A stretch of DNA of 34,070 nt. Origin: Ignavibacteria bacterium. Lineage in GTDB: Bacteria; Bacteroidota; Ignavibacteria; Ch128b. Shown here one piece after another: positions 24,215 to 33,525 of the stretch (positions are counted from its first letter, which is position 1; every line of letters begins with the position of its first letter). The DNA lies in contig VGVX01000025.1 in NCBI GenBank assembly GCA_016873845.1, positions 1 through 34,070 of the forward strand. The letters are read 5' to 3'. Both the position numbers and the translations under genes were made by a program. The notes beneath the pieces are model-generated. The model was not told the origin of the DNA, ran no database searches, and was given only the letters and a program-made list of their open reading frames with translations.

Positions 24215-25407
24215 TCAATTCACTAAATGAAAAATCAAACTCATCGATAAATCCATTGGCACATTATCGAAGTGATGAATTAGTAATTATTACCGATTGG
24301 TCGGGAAAAATTGAACTTTATAACAATCTGCTTTCTCAATTATGTAATTCGGCAAACAAGGACGAAATACTGAATGTCAAAGTCAAGATAGATAAACTTT
24401 TCAGAGCTGATGGGATTGATTTTAATAAAGTTTTTAATTCTGTGAATAAACATGGCCATTGGTCAGGAAAATTAATTTTCATTTTAAATTTCAATCAAAT
24501 AATTCCATTTGATGCAAAAGTTTTATTACTCTCTTCAGAGCCGGAATCGAATTTAAAATATCTTTTTAGGCTTGAATTAATTGAAGTGGATGAATTCGAA
24601 CGAGATCCAGTTGCTCAAAGAGATGAGATGCTGCCCATGGATGTGGATTCTTATCTCCTTTCGGTTGAAGATAGCTTTGCAGCAGAACCATACGAAGAAT
24701 TGAAGAGGATGAAAGATGATTTTCTCTCAAGCGTTTCACATGAACTGCGAACTCCACTCGCATCGATAATCGGTTTCACTGAAACAATTAAAAATGATCC
24801 TCAGATGCCGTCAAATGTGAGAGGTGAATTTGTTGATATAATTTTTAATGAAGGGAAGCGTCTTGCCTCGCTGATTAATGACTTGTTAAACATCTCCGAT
24901 CTCGAAAAAAGAAATGTCAAACTTGAATTGAAAGAACATTTAATTAACAATATTGTCACGGCTTCATTTAATAATTACAAATCGATCGCTGATGAAAAAT
25001 ACATCGACTTCAATTTAGTTCTTCCAAATTCTGCCGTAATCTCTTGCGTAGATGCTGAAAAAATTCAACAACTAACCTCAAATCTTATCAGTAACGCTTT
25101 AAAATTTACTCCCACTCGTGGAAAAGTAGTTATAGAATTAAAATCTTCAGAATCTGATTTTATTATTACTATAACTGATACTGGTATTGGAATTCCAAAG
25201 AAAGATTTGAATAGAATATTCAATAAATTTTATCGAGTGTATAGACCGGGCTTTGAGTTTAGAGGAACTGGATTAGGTTTAACTATTTGCCAGGCTATTG
25301 CTCAACTTCATGGCGGAAATATTATCGTGGAAAGTGAGTTAAGCTCTGGAACAACATTCACTGTAAGAATTCCAATTCGACTTGGTGAGGGAAGGAGCAA
25401 AGGATGA
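24211..25407 (+). CDS. Soluble histidine kinase
   Basis: 398 residues, no membrane segment. Residues about 18-128 look like a PAS-type sensor domain (ELVIITDWSGKIELYN). The dimerisation domain has SSVSHELRTPLASIIGF with His177. The ATP-binding domain has NLISNALKFT (291-300), DTGIGIP (323-329) and RGTGLGLTIC (351-360); all are intact. The ATG overlaps the flippase stop (ATGA) and the kinase stop overlaps the next receiver gene in the same way, so kinase and receiver are made in equal amounts. Probable partners are the receiver at 25404 and the sigma54 activator at 25784. Sensing is intracellular. Confidence 0.9.
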   Translation: MINSLNEKSNSSINPLAHYRSDELVIITDWSGKIELYNNLLSQLCNSANKDEILNVKVKIDKLFRADGIDFNKVFNSVNKHGHWSGKLIFILNFNQIIPFDAKVLLLSSEPESNLKYLFRLELIEVDEFERDPVAQRDEMLPMDVDSYLLSVEDSFAAEPYEELKRMKDDFLSSVSHELRTPLASIIGFTETIKNDPQMPSNVRGEFVDIIFNEGKRLASLINDLLNISDLEKRNVKLELKEHLINNIVTASFNNYKSIADEKYIDFNLVLPNSAVISCVDAEKIQQLTSNLISNALKFTPTRGKVVIELKSSESDFIITITDTGIGIPKKDLNRIFNKFYRVYRPGFEFRGTGLGLTICQAIAQLHGGNIIVESELSSGTTFTVRIPIRLGEGRSKG

Positions 25408-25781
25408 AGAGAAAAAAAATTCTACTGGTTGAAGATGAAAAAGCAATTCAAATCTTAATTGTGTACAACCTTAAGAAATTTGGACTCGAGGTTGAGTTGA
25501 AGGAAAATGCAGAATCAGCATTAGAATATCTTAATCATCAAACAGATTATCCTGACTTAATTATTTCCGACGTACTGCTGCCCGGTATGAATGGCGTTAA
25601 CTTCTGCAAGGTATTAAAAAATACTTCAGAAATATCTGAGATCCCCTTCATTCTTCTTTCATCGGTGGATTACGATTTTTATCGGGACGGTGCTGCATCA
25701 GCTGGGGCAGATTTATTCATGACCAAACCATTTAGAATAAAAGATTTTTTAAATGCAATTAATGAGCTAGGAATAAACTAA
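25404..25781 (+). CDS. Single-domain response regulator
   Basis: 125 residues, consisting only of a CheY-like receiver. The acidic pair is at E10-D11, the phosphoacceptor is Asp56 ([13 protein letters not shown]), the switch residue lies in LLSSVD (85-89) and the conserved lysine is Lys108 (MTKPF). A good ribosome binding site (AAGGAG within the kinase end) precedes the ATG. Without an output domain it probably relays phosphate or binds a partner protein. The cognate kinase is most likely the overlapping upstream gene. Confidence 0.92.
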   Translation: MKRKKILLVEDEKAIQILIVYNLKKFGLEVELKENAESALEYLNHQTDYPDLIISDVLLPGMNGVNFCKVLKNTSEISEIPFILLSSVDYDFYRDGAASAGADLFMTKPFRIKDFLNAINELGIN

Positions 25782-25783
25782 AG

Positions 25784-27169
25784 ATGGATGATAAATTAAT
25801 TTTTCTTGTTGACGATGAAGAAAATTTAACTAAACTAATTTCTCATTGGGTTTCCGACAGATGGGGATATCAAATTAAAGTATTTAAAGATGCGAATTCA
25901 TTCTTCTCATATTCAGATACCGAACCAGATTTAGTTTTGCTTGATATTATGCTTCCTGGTACAAATGGAATTGAAATACTGAAAGGTATTAAAGAGAAGA
26001 ATTTCGATCTCCCAGTTGTAATGCTTTCTGCTCAAGGCAACGTTGAAACTGCAATTGAGACATTAAAGCTCGGTGCTTTCGACTATCTATCAAAACCAAT
26101 CGATCTTCCAAAACTTGAAGTCACAATAAAAAATGCCATTAAGAATTATGATCTTGCACGTGAACTAAAAGGTTTATTAGAAGAAAAACAGCGTTCGTAT
26201 AGTTTCGATAACATCATTGCAATTGATAACAAAATGGAAGAAGTTTTCCGTCTCATGCAAAAGGTGTTAAACACATCTGTGAATGTAATAATCTATGGCG
26301 AAAGCGGAACAGGAAAAGAATTGATTGCGAGGGCCATTCATTTCAACAGCGAAAGAAAAAGCGAACCATTTGTTGTAGTTAATTGTGCATCAATTCCGCG
26401 AGATTTGCTCGAGAGCGAACTCTTTGGTCATGAAAAAGGAGCGTTTACAGGTGCACATATTCGCAAAATCGGAAAATTCGAAATGGCTGATGGTGGAACG
26501 ATTTTCCTTGACGAAATTGGCGAGCTTGAGTTAAGTCTGCAATCAAAATTGCTAAGAGTTCTTCAAGATAAAACTTTTGAGCGGGTTGGAGGAACGGAAC
26601 CAATTAAAACCGATGCACGAATTATTTCTGCAACAAATCGTGAATTGAAAAAAGCTGTTGATGAAAAACTTTTCCGAGAAGATCTATATTATCGCCTTTC
26701 AACATATCCGATAACTGTTCCACCGCTAAGAACTCGTAAAGGAGATATTTTGCTTCTCGCTGAGTCATTCACAAAAAAATTTGCCGAAGAAGCGAAAATT
26801 CCAATTCCGACCTTATCCAAACAAGTTATCCAAATTCTTCTTGATTATCCTTGGCCCGGAAATGTTCGGGAACTGGAGAATTCCATTCAGCGTGCTGTGA
26901 TCATTGCAGAAGCAAATCAAATCCAGATGAAAGATCTTCCCCTCCCAATGCAGGCTTTTGCTAGTGAGCAGGTTGTCCCATCGGATGTTTTAATCGAAAG
27001 TGAACAAACAAATGAAATCCTCCCCTTTGAAGTGATAAAAGAAAAAGCGATTCGAAACGCACTTCGAGCGACAAACGGAAGTATTGTTGACGCAGCAAAG
27101 AAACTAAAACTTGGAAGAGCCACTATTTACAGATTAATCAGTAAATATAAAATTGAGGTCAATGATTGA
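25784..27169 (+). CDS. NtrC-family sigma54-dependent response regulator
   Basis: 461 residues with the full three-domain layout. The receiver (1-120) has Asp54 and Lys104. The AAA+ sigma54-activation domain has Walker A GESGTGKE (172-179), the sigma54-contact loop GAFTGA (219-224), Walker [12 protein letters not shown] (237-247) and the [11 protein letters not shown] segment. A Fis-type helix-turn-helix ends the protein ([21 protein letters not shown]). It activates RNA polymerase carrying RpoN from upstream sites. It begins two bases after the receiver gene and overlaps the next glycosyltransferase by four bases. The sigma54-like promoter at 20035 is the obvious candidate target, which would make the cluster self-activating; this is an inference. 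Confidence 0.95.
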   Translation: MDDKLIFLVDDEENLTKLISHWVSDRWGYQIKVFKDANSFFSYSDTEPDLVLLDIMLPGTNGIEILKGIKEKNFDLPVVMLSAQGNVETAIETLKLGAFDYLSKPIDLPKLEVTIKNAIKNYDLARELKGLLEEKQRSYSFDNIIAIDNKMEEVFRLMQKVLNTSVNVIIYGESGTGKELIARAIHFNSERKSEPFVVVNCASIPRDLLESELFGHEKGAFTGAHIRKIGKFEMADGGTIFLDEIGELELSLQSKLLRVLQDKTFERVGGTEPIKTDARIISATNRELKKAVDEKLFREDLYYRLSTYPITVPPLRTRKGDILLLAESFTKKFAEEAKIPIPTLSKQVIQILLDYPWPGNVRELENSIQRAVIIAEANQIQMKDLPLPMQAFASEQVVPSDVLIESEQTNEILPFEVIKEKAIRNALRATNGSIVDAAKKLKLGRATIYRLISKYKIEVND

Positions 27170-28416
27170 CCACAATTATAGAGATAGCGTTTTGGGTCTC
27201 AATTTTTTTTGTGTTCTATACATACTTTGGCTATCCACTATTGATGAACGTTTTTATTAGAATTCCTTTGATGAAATACATAATAAAAATGCCTGAGGGC
27301 TTCGGAAGAGTTTTAATTAATCCAAAAATAGGTGGATACGCCGCTTACAAAGATATCTCAGTTGATAAAAATTTTAAGCCGCAAGTTAGTATTATAATTA
27401 CTGCTTATAATGAAGAAGACTATTTAGAAAAAAAAATTAAAAACTGTCTGGAGTTAATTTACCCGACAGATAAAATTGAGTTCTTATTTATCACAGATGG
27501 TTCTACAGACAATTCAAATAGTATAATAGACAAACATCAAACGGATAATCTGCGTTATCTATTTTTTCCGCAGAGACGCGGGAAGCTTCATGCAATGAAG
27601 AGAGGTGTTGAATTCTCGAAAGGTGAAATACTTATCTTTTCCGATGCTAACGCGATCTATAATCCTGATGCTGTTAGAAAAATTGTACGGCATTTTGCTC
27701 ACTCGAAAGTTGGCTGCGTAGCAGGTGAAAAAAGAGTTTCAAAACATGATGGTTCACTGCCATCTGAAGGATTATACTGGAAGTATGAATCTTTTATTAA
27801 ATCATTGGACTCAGAATTATATTCAGTTGTGGGTGCAGCTGGTGAAATTTTTGCGGTTCGAAAAGATCTCTTCCCCGAAATTCCTGAAGATTCAATCATA
27901 GAAGATTTCGTGATTTCACTAAAAATTTCCATAAAAGGATTTCGTGTCGTATATGAACCCGAAGCATATTCTATCGAAACACCTCCGCGGACATTTGTAG
28001 ATGACTTTAAGCGAAGGGTGAGAATAAGCAAAGGAGGGATTCAATCTATCAAATATTTTAATAAGCTGCTGCGGCTCCGCGACCATAAATTTTTATCATT
28101 TCAATTTATCAGCCATCGAGTGTTGAGGTGGGCAATTGCGCCAATTTGTTTATTACTTGCTTTTGTAAGTAATTATTTATTGATTGAGGCGGAAACTAAA
28201 TTTATTTATTCTGAATTGTTTGCAGCTCAACTAATATTTTACGCTGTAGGATTTATTGGATTGATTCACGAGTTCTTGAAACTGAAAATTTCTGGAATAA
28301 ATTTGATTTTTTCTTTTACGTTAATGAATTTAGCAGCGTTGATTGCGCTCTTTTCGTATCCGTTTTCGCGAAGTTCTAATATATGGGAAAAGACGCAGCG
28401 TGAAATTGCAATTTGA
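27166..28416 (+). CDS. Membrane GT2 glycosyltransferase (second)
   Basis: 416 residues. The N-terminal membrane segment is about 3-25. The GT-A domain has [11 protein letters not shown] (74-84), DGSTDNS (111-117), SDANA (159-163) as D-x-D, and IIEDF (244-248) with the catalytic acid. The usual Q-x-x-R-W is replaced by KRRVRIS (282-288). Three or four membrane segments follow (about 320-405). It is an inner-membrane enzyme of the kind that builds surface polysaccharides. It starts at a TTG overlapping the activator stop, with GAGG seven bases upstream. The modified Q-x-x-R-W suggests single-sugar rather than processive transfer, but that is uncertain. Confidence 0.85.
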   Translation: MTTIIEIAFWVSIFFVFYTYFGYPLLMNVFIRIPLMKYIIKMPEGFGRVLINPKIGGYAAYKDISVDKNFKPQVSIIITAYNEEDYLEKKIKNCLELIYPTDKIEFLFITDGSTDNSNSIIDKHQTDNLRYLFFPQRRGKLHAMKRGVEFSKGEILIFSDANAIYNPDAVRKIVRHFAHSKVGCVAGEKRVSKHDGSLPSEGLYWKYESFIKSLDSELYSVVGAAGEIFAVRKDLFPEIPEDSIIEDFVISLKISIKGFRVVYEPEAYSIETPPRTFVDDFKRRVRISKGGIQSIKYFNKLLRLRDHKFLSFQFISHRVLRWAIAPICLLLAFVSNYLLIEAETKFIYSELFAAQLIFYAVGFIGLIHEFLKLKISGINLIFSFTLMNLAALIALFSYPFSRSSNIWEKTQREIAI

Positions 28417-28456
28417 ATTTTTTGAAGAAGTTTTAATAATTAATAAGAGGTAAAAG

Positions 28457-28801
28457 ATGAATTTCATCGAACAGAAAAGAGATAATGTCCTAATCGAGAC
28501 AATTAATATTTCGAGGGCAACACTGAAAGAAGCTGAAGATTTCAAAAACATGCTTATCAAAGCTATTGACGAAGGCGAGAGAAAGATCATTGTTGATTTT
28601 TCTCAATGCGATTTCGTTGATAGTACTTTCTTAGGTGGACTTGTGGTAAGTCTTAAACGAATGACTGCGGTTAAGGGAGACATTCGGTTGGTCGGCTTTC
28701 GTCCTCCTGTACGTTCTATGTTCGAACTCACTCGTATGCATAAAGTTTTTGAGGCGTTCGAATCAGTTGAAGATGCTGTAAATAGTTTTGCCAGCAAATA
28801 A
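28457..28801 (+). CDS. STAS-domain anti-sigma factor antagonist
   Basis: 114 residues forming one SpoIIAA/RsbV-like STAS domain. The phosphorylation-site motif is VDSTFLGGLV (residues about 54-63), where the usual DSSGLG reads DSTFLG; a hydroxyl residue is kept. In partner switching such a protein, when unphosphorylated, binds an anti-sigma kinase; it is reset by a PP2C phosphatase, and one is encoded at 30677. A clear ribosome binding site (AGAGG) precedes the ATG. It lies 40 bases after the glycosyltransferase and is probably on the same transcript. No RsbW-type kinase gene is seen nearby. Confidence 0.88.
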   Translation: MNFIEQKRDNVLIETINISRATLKEAEDFKNMLIKAIDEGERKIIVDFSQCDFVDSTFLGGLVVSLKRMTAVKGDIRLVGFRPPVRSMFELTRMHKVFEAFESVEDAVNSFASK

Positions 28802-28898
28802 CTCTATGCAAACAATTTATAGTGAATTTTATTGAGAACAAGGTGCAGATTTTAATTGTCAAATCGATAAAGCGACATAACTTAAATTTGGCTTTTTA

Positions 28899-30680
28899 AT
28901 GAAAGGATTCATTCTTGGTGCTGGAAGAGGAAAGCGGATTCAGCCACTCTCAAATGAGCTTCCCGCACCGATGCTGCCCATCCTTAATCGCCCCCTCCTG
29001 CTTTACATTATTGAGCATTTAAAAAAATTTGATATCAGAAATATCAAAATAAACCTTCATCACCTTCCTGAATACATTGATTCGTATTTTGAAAGCGGGG
29101 AAAGTTTTGGAGTAGAAATTTCTTATTCACTTGAAAAAAATCTCTTGGGGACAGCTGCTGCTCTTAAGCGAGTTGAAAGTTTTTTTGATGATACAATCTT
29201 AGTCCATGCAGGTAATTGCCTCGCTGACATTGATTTAACCGAACTTCTTTATTTTCACAAAATTAAAAAATCGCCAATCACTTTAGTTCTTGCTGAAAAC
29301 AGTATTAAGGAATTGACTGCAGAATATAATGTGAATTCCAGCGGACAGATTATTAAGAGTAATTTTCGGATTTCAAAAAACGATTCGTTTTATAGTACGA
29401 TTCCAATTGGAATTTATATGGTTGAAAAAGAAATACTAAAATTGGTTCCAAACCAAACTCAATTTAATCTTGAAACCGATCTAATCAATTTGTTGCTGCG
29501 TGAAAAGATAAATCCATATGCTTATTACTTTAAGAAAGATTACTATAGAATTCAGAACCCGAGTGATTTGTTAAACGCAAATATTAAACTTTTAGACGAG
29601 ATTTCACTTGATCAAAATATGTTAATTCATTTGCATGATTCATCAAGTATTCACAAATCTGCTGTTACATCAATCAAGAATCCAATTTTGATTGGCGACA
29701 ATTCTCACATCGGAAAAAATGTAGAGTTTCTCGGTCAAGCTATTATTGGAAATAATGTGCGCATTGACGACGCTGCTGTAATTTCAGATTCTTTAATTCT
29801 TGACGATACCTATGTCGGAAAAAATATTGAAATTAAGAATTCGATTATTTATAAAAATCTTCATTTGAGCATAACGCATGGTTACAGTCTCTATCTTAAT
29901 GATGAGTTTATCATCTCAGAGCAGAAAAAATTTTCTCCTCTATCAACAGTAAAAAAAATCTTTTTCAGAATAATTGATTTTACACTTTCCCTCCTCGCTT
30001 TAATTCTGCTTTCCCCCGTTTTTTTGATTATATCTATTTTAATTAAAATTGATTCTTCCGGCTCAATTTTTTATCACTCAAGGAGAATTCGAAAACCGCA
30101 AATAATTCAAAAGACTGAAAAGTGGTATAAATATCAGCCCGAAAGTATAGTCGAATATTTGAAATTTCGTACTATGATCGTCGATCAAAATCAATATAAA
30201 AGTTCACTCAACGATTTGAATATTTACAATGGCGGACCATTCTTTAAGGCAAAGGACGATCCTCGAATTACTCGAATTGGCAAATTCCTTAGAGCTACAA
30301 GCTTGGATGAGCTTCCATTGCTGATAAATGTACTTAAAGGAGATTTGAGCTTTGTGGGAATTTGGGGATTACCACAAAAGGAAGCTAATGGTTTACAATC
30401 AACCCAAATTGCTGATGGTGATTTTGAAATTTCTGAAACTGCTAAAATCAGATTTAGAGGAAACTTAGGACTTGCAGGATACTGGCAGTCACGAGGACGC
30501 TCGGAACTTTCAGCAGAAGAGAGAATTGTTCACGATGCAATCCAATCACTTTCTGACATAGATGATAAAATTCTCTCAAAACATTTATCGGAGTATAAAA
30601 AAAGTCGTTCTGTTAAAGGTTATATTTCATTAATTTTAGATACCGTTAAATCTGTTTTAAAAAAGAAAGGTTCTTATTGA
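28899..30680 (+). CDS. Nucleotidyltransferase-like domain fused to a phosphoglycosyltransferase
   Basis: 593 residues with three parts. Residues 1-230 follow the sugar-nucleotidyltransferase fold (FILGAGRGKRIQPLS, LGTAAALKR). Residues about 250-325 are left-handed hexapeptide repeats (IGDNSHIGKNV, IIGNNVRI). Residues about 352-590 are a polyprenyl-phosphate phosphoglycosyltransferase: membrane helix FTLSLLALILLSPVFLII, KFRTM (422-426), DDPRITRIG and the catalytic pair D470-E471 in SLDELP. The transferase starts a lipid-linked sugar on the membrane. In the N-terminal domain the catalytic lysine of the P-K-P-M motif is Ala23 and the metal-binding Asp is Asn106 (AGNCLAD), so that half probably no longer makes nucleotide sugars. 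The VGPRP signature reads VGIWGLP. The ATG has no clear ribosome binding site. Confidence 0.85.
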   Translation: MKGFILGAGRGKRIQPLSNELPAPMLPILNRPLLLYIIEHLKKFDIRNIKINLHHLPEYIDSYFESGESFGVEISYSLEKNLLGTAAALKRVESFFDDTILVHAGNCLADIDLTELLYFHKIKKSPITLVLAENSIKELTAEYNVNSSGQIIKSNFRISKNDSFYSTIPIGIYMVEKEILKLVPNQTQFNLETDLINLLLREKINPYAYYFKKDYYRIQNPSDLLNANIKLLDEISLDQNMLIHLHDSSSIHKSAVTSIKNPILIGDNSHIGKNVEFLGQAIIGNNVRIDDAAVISDSLILDDTYVGKNIEIKNSIIYKNLHLSITHGYSLYLNDEFIISEQKKFSPLSTVKKIFFRIIDFTLSLLALILLSPVFLIISILIKIDSSGSIFYHSRRIRKPQIIQKTEKWYKYQPESIVEYLKFRTMIVDQNQYKSSLNDLNIYNGGPFFKAKDDPRITRIGKFLRATSLDELPLLINVLKGDLSFVGIWGLPQKEANGLQSTQIADGDFEISETAKIRFRGNLGLAGYWQSRGRSELSAEERIVHDAIQSLSDIDDKILSKHLSEYKKSRSVKGYISLILDTVKSVLKKKGSY

Positions 30681-32242
30681 CTTCGCAAGAAAAGAAAATA
30701 CTTCTCATTGACGACGATCCGACAATACGAAAATTAATTGCCTATAATTTAAAGAAGGTCGGTTACGGAATTATGGAAGCTGATGGGCCGGATCAAGGAT
30801 TTGTTCATCTAAAAGAAACAACACCTGACTTAGTGCTGTGCGACATAATGATGAGCGGAATGGATGGATTTGATTTTTGCGAAAAAGTCCGTGCTGATGA
30901 AAAATACAAAGCACTCCCCTTTATTTTTGTTTCAGCAAAAAGTTCGATAGAAGATAAATCTAGAGCAGTTGCATTAGGAGCTGATGATTTTATTTCTAAA
31001 CCTTTTATCCTTGAAGAACTACTATTAAAAATAAAATCAGTTTTAAAACGATCAGATATCTATAAATCCTATGGTGCAAAAAAAGTATTCGAAGCGGAAA
31101 CAAAACCATTCAAAGCAAAAGTTTTAATCGTTGACGATGATCCAGCACTTACCCGCTTGCTTGAGAAAAGTCTTACTAAGCAAGAGTATAGTGTTAAGCT
31201 TGCTCACAATACTTTTGACGGATTCAATGCCGCAAAAGAATTTCAACCCGATCTAATTCTTTCTGATATCTTAATGCCAGATGCGGATGGATTTGAGTTC
31301 AAAAAATTGTTATCTGCTGACAGCGGATTGAAGTCAATTCCTTTCGTTTTTCTTACATCAAAAACCGAAGAGGCTGATATTCTTAAGGGTTACGATGTCG
31401 GTGTTCAGGATTATGTTTTAAAAACTTCAGGAATTAATATTGTTGTAGCAAAAGTCTCTGCAATTATTCAATCCGTACAGCGTGAGAGAAAGAAAGTCGT
31501 GGATGAATTGCACCAGGCGGCAGACTCAATTAAAATGAAAGTTGTCCCAGATGCAGCACCTAAATTTAATGGATATGCTGTCGATCAATGGCACAGTGCA
31601 TACCAAGGAATTCCAGGTGGAGATTTTATTGATTATATAAAATTGAACTCTGATACGTATGCAATAGTTTTTGGAGATGTGATGGGTAAAAAATGGGGTG
31701 CCTGGTATTTTGCATTTGCCTATGCAGGTTATATTCGGAGTGCAATTAGATTCGTGGCACATGGAGGCGGAGATGCATTCTCACCTGCTAAAATTATGGA
31801 AAGAGTTAACCGTGCAGTTTATGACGATGCGAAAGTTTCAGAAATTTTTGCCACCCTCTCATTGATCGTCTTGAACACTACAACAAACGAAATGAAATAC
31901 ACAGGTGCTGGTGATCTTCCGGTTCTTTTGAAAAAAGCAAAAACAAATGAGATCGTTAAAGTTGAGTCTGAAGGTTTGCTCTTGGGATTTATAGAACAGA
32001 GCGATTACGAAGATGTTAATATAAAACTTGAACTCAACGACGAGCTTTTACTCTTCACCGATGGAGTTGTTGAAGCAAAAAATGAAAACGGCGAACAATA
32101 TGGACATGATAGAATAACAGAAGTGTATGCGAACAGTAAATCCGATGCTTTCTTAAATGACCTAAAAGAGAAGCTTCTGAATTTTACCAACTTTAAACTT
32201 GATGACGATACAAGTGCGATTTGGATTAAACGAGTAAATTGA
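30677..32242 (+). CDS. REC-REC-PP2C (RsbU/SpoIIE-type) phosphatase
   Basis: 521 residues. Receiver 1 (1-125) has Asp56 and Lys108. Receiver 2 (147-265) has Asp197 and Lys249. Residues about 290-521 are a PP2C-type serine/threonine phosphatase with metal-binding PGGDFIDY (313-320), GDVMG (333-337) and LLLFTDGVVEAKN near the end. Phosphorylation of the receivers probably controls dephosphorylation of a STAS protein, the natural candidate being 28457-28801. It starts at a TTG overlapping the preceding stop. It is the last gene of the run, before a short terminator-like hairpin. The double receiver could integrate two kinases, for example those at 18083 and 24211. Confidence 0.92.
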   Translation: MTSQEKKILLIDDDPTIRKLIAYNLKKVGYGIMEADGPDQGFVHLKETTPDLVLCDIMMSGMDGFDFCEKVRADEKYKALPFIFVSAKSSIEDKSRAVALGADDFISKPFILEELLLKIKSVLKRSDIYKSYGAKKVFEAETKPFKAKVLIVDDDPALTRLLEKSLTKQEYSVKLAHNTFDGFNAAKEFQPDLILSDILMPDADGFEFKKLLSADSGLKSIPFVFLTSKTEEADILKGYDVGVQDYVLKTSGINIVVAKVSAIIQSVQRERKKVVDELHQAADSIKMKVVPDAAPKFNGYAVDQWHSAYQGIPGGDFIDYIKLNSDTYAIVFGDVMGKKWGAWYFAFAYAGYIRSAIRFVAHGGGDAFSPAKIMERVNRAVYDDAKVSEIFATLSLIVLNTTTNEMKYTGAGDLPVLLKKAKTNEIVKVESEGLLLGFIEQSDYEDVNIKLELNDELLLFTDGVVEAKNENGEQYGHDRITEVYANSKSDAFLNDLKEKLLNFTNFKLDDDTSAIWIKRVN

Positions 32243-32258
32243 ATTAGATTTACTTTTC

Positions 32259-32278
32259 AAAAAGGCTTGTCTTTTTTT
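32259..32278 (+). terminator. Weak intrinsic terminator after the phosphatase gene
   Basis: AAAAAG (32259-32264) and CTTTTT (32271-32276) can pair across a six-base loop, and the T-tract continues to 32278. The stem is A-T rich and thus weak, but it is well placed 17 bases after the stop codon. Confidence 0.45.
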
Positions 32279-32298
32279 CGATTTGCAAATCACTCCTC

Positions 32299-32373
32299 TT
32301 GAACAAATTGGAAAAATTTCATTTTTCGATTATTATGTTGAATGATTGAACGAATTTAGCTAAATTTGTTCAA
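32299..32373. promoter_or_regulatory. 28-base dyad and an extra half-site before the second DUF4143 ATPase
   Basis: TTGAAC (32346-32351) and GTTCAA (32368-32373) bound an inverted repeat with 13 of 14 pairs matching, centred on AGCT. A third copy of the half-site, TTGAACAAATT, lies at 32299-32309. The dyad ends 21 bases before the ATG, almost the same distance as the dyad at 10308-10340 from its ATPase. It is likely an operator or a recognition site. Confidence 0.6.
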
Positions 32374-32394
32374 CGAAAAGACGGTATTAATAAA

Positions 32395-33525
32395 ATGTAC
32401 ATTGATAGAGTCATAACCAGAAAAATACTTGAGTCGATGATTCCTGGTAAAGTTGTAGTATTGCTTGGCGCAAGAAGAGTAGGTAAAACTGTATTACTAA
32501 GACATATCAGTGAGAAAATCAATGAATCTTTTCTAATGCTCAATGGTGAAGATTTTACAACTCATGATTTACTCGCTAAGCGCTCAACACAAAGCTATAA
32601 AAATCTACTTGGTGATAAGCGAGTACTTTTCATCGATGAAGCTCAGAAGATTCCGGAAATTGGTGCAAAACTTAAATTGATGGTAGATGAGATTCAAAAC
32701 TTAAAGATAATGATTACTGGATCATCAGCGTTTGATATTCAAGGGCAGATAGGTGAACCACTAACAGGCAGACAAAAAGTTTTTACATTGTATCCAATTT
32801 GTGAAAAAGAGTTTACAAGTTTTGAATCGATAACTGAAAGAGACGATAATCTTCGATTGCGTTTGGTATATGGTAATTATCCTGAAGTCATACAACTTTC
32901 AAATCTAACTGTGAAGACGGAGTATCTGAAGGAGATTATTAACTCTTATCTCTTAAAAGATATATTGGCATTTGAGAACATTAAGAATTCATCAAAAATA
33001 ATTAATCTGCTTCGATTAATTGCGTACCAGGTGGGTAGTGAAGTTTCGCTGAATGAGATTGGTAAACAACTGCAGATTAGCAGAAACACAGTTGAAAAAT
33101 ATCTCGACATTTTATCTAAAGTTTTTATTCTATTTAAACTTACTGGATTCAGTAGAAATTTACGAAAGGAAATCGTAAAAAATTCAAAATGGTATTTTTA
33201 CGATAATGGAATTAGAAATGCTGTTGTTGCTAATTTTAATCAATTTAATGTTAGAGATGATTGTGGAGCTTTATGGGAAAATTATATTCTGAGCGAAAGA
33301 ATTAAGTTTCAGAACAACAACAGCATAATTTCTAACAATTACTTTTGGAGAACATATGATCAGCAAGAAATTGATTTGATAGAGGAGAGAGAAGGCAGCC
33401 TATTTGCTTATGAATTGAAATGGAAACTAACTCGCAATAATCCACCGAAAGCTTGGATTAACGCATACCCAAAATCAAATTTTAAAAATATAACAAAGCA
33501 AAATTACTTTGAATGGGTTGTTTGA
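32395..33525 (+). CDS. AAA ATPase with DUF4143 domain (second copy)
   Basis: 376 residues. The P-loop core has Walker A GARRVGKT (25-32), Walker B VLFIDEAQ (77-84) and ITGSSAFD (107-114). A winged-helix stretch follows (LNEIGKQLQISRNTVEKYL), then KWYFYDNGIRNAVV and a nuclease-like C-terminus with WRTYDQQEIDLIEE and AYELKWK, consistent with the D-(E/Q)-x-K layout of restriction-endonuclease-like folds. It is a distant paralogue of the gene at 9124-10287 (GARRVGKT against GPRQSGKT). The ATG 21 bases after the dyad is the natural start. The role is unknown; the nearby insertion sequence suggests an accessory location. Confidence 0.85.
   Translation: MYIDRVITRKILESMIPGKVVVLLGARRVGKTVLLRHISEKINESFLMLNGEDFTTHDLLAKRSTQSYKNLLGDKRVLFIDEAQKIPEIGAKLKLMVDEIQNLKIMITGSSAFDIQGQIGEPLTGRQKVFTLYPICEKEFTSFESITERDDNLRLRLVYGNYPEVIQLSNLTVKTEYLKEIINSYLLKDILAFENIKNSSKIINLLRLIAYQVGSEVSLNEIGKQLQISRNTVEKYLDILSKVFILFKLTGFSRNLRKEIVKNSKWYFYDNGIRNAVVANFNQFNVRDDCGALWENYILSERIKFQNNNSIISNNYFWRTYDQQEIDLIEEREGSLFAYELKWKLTRNNPPKAWINAYPKSNFKNITKQNYFEWVV

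Noticed and set aside
28880-28898. TAAATTTG before the fusion gene as an internal promoter
   Set aside because: Only a single short box is visible and the expected upstream partner is missing.
31745-31765. A sigma54 -24 box (TGGCAC) within the phosphatase gene
   Set aside because: No -12 element follows and it lies in coding sequence.
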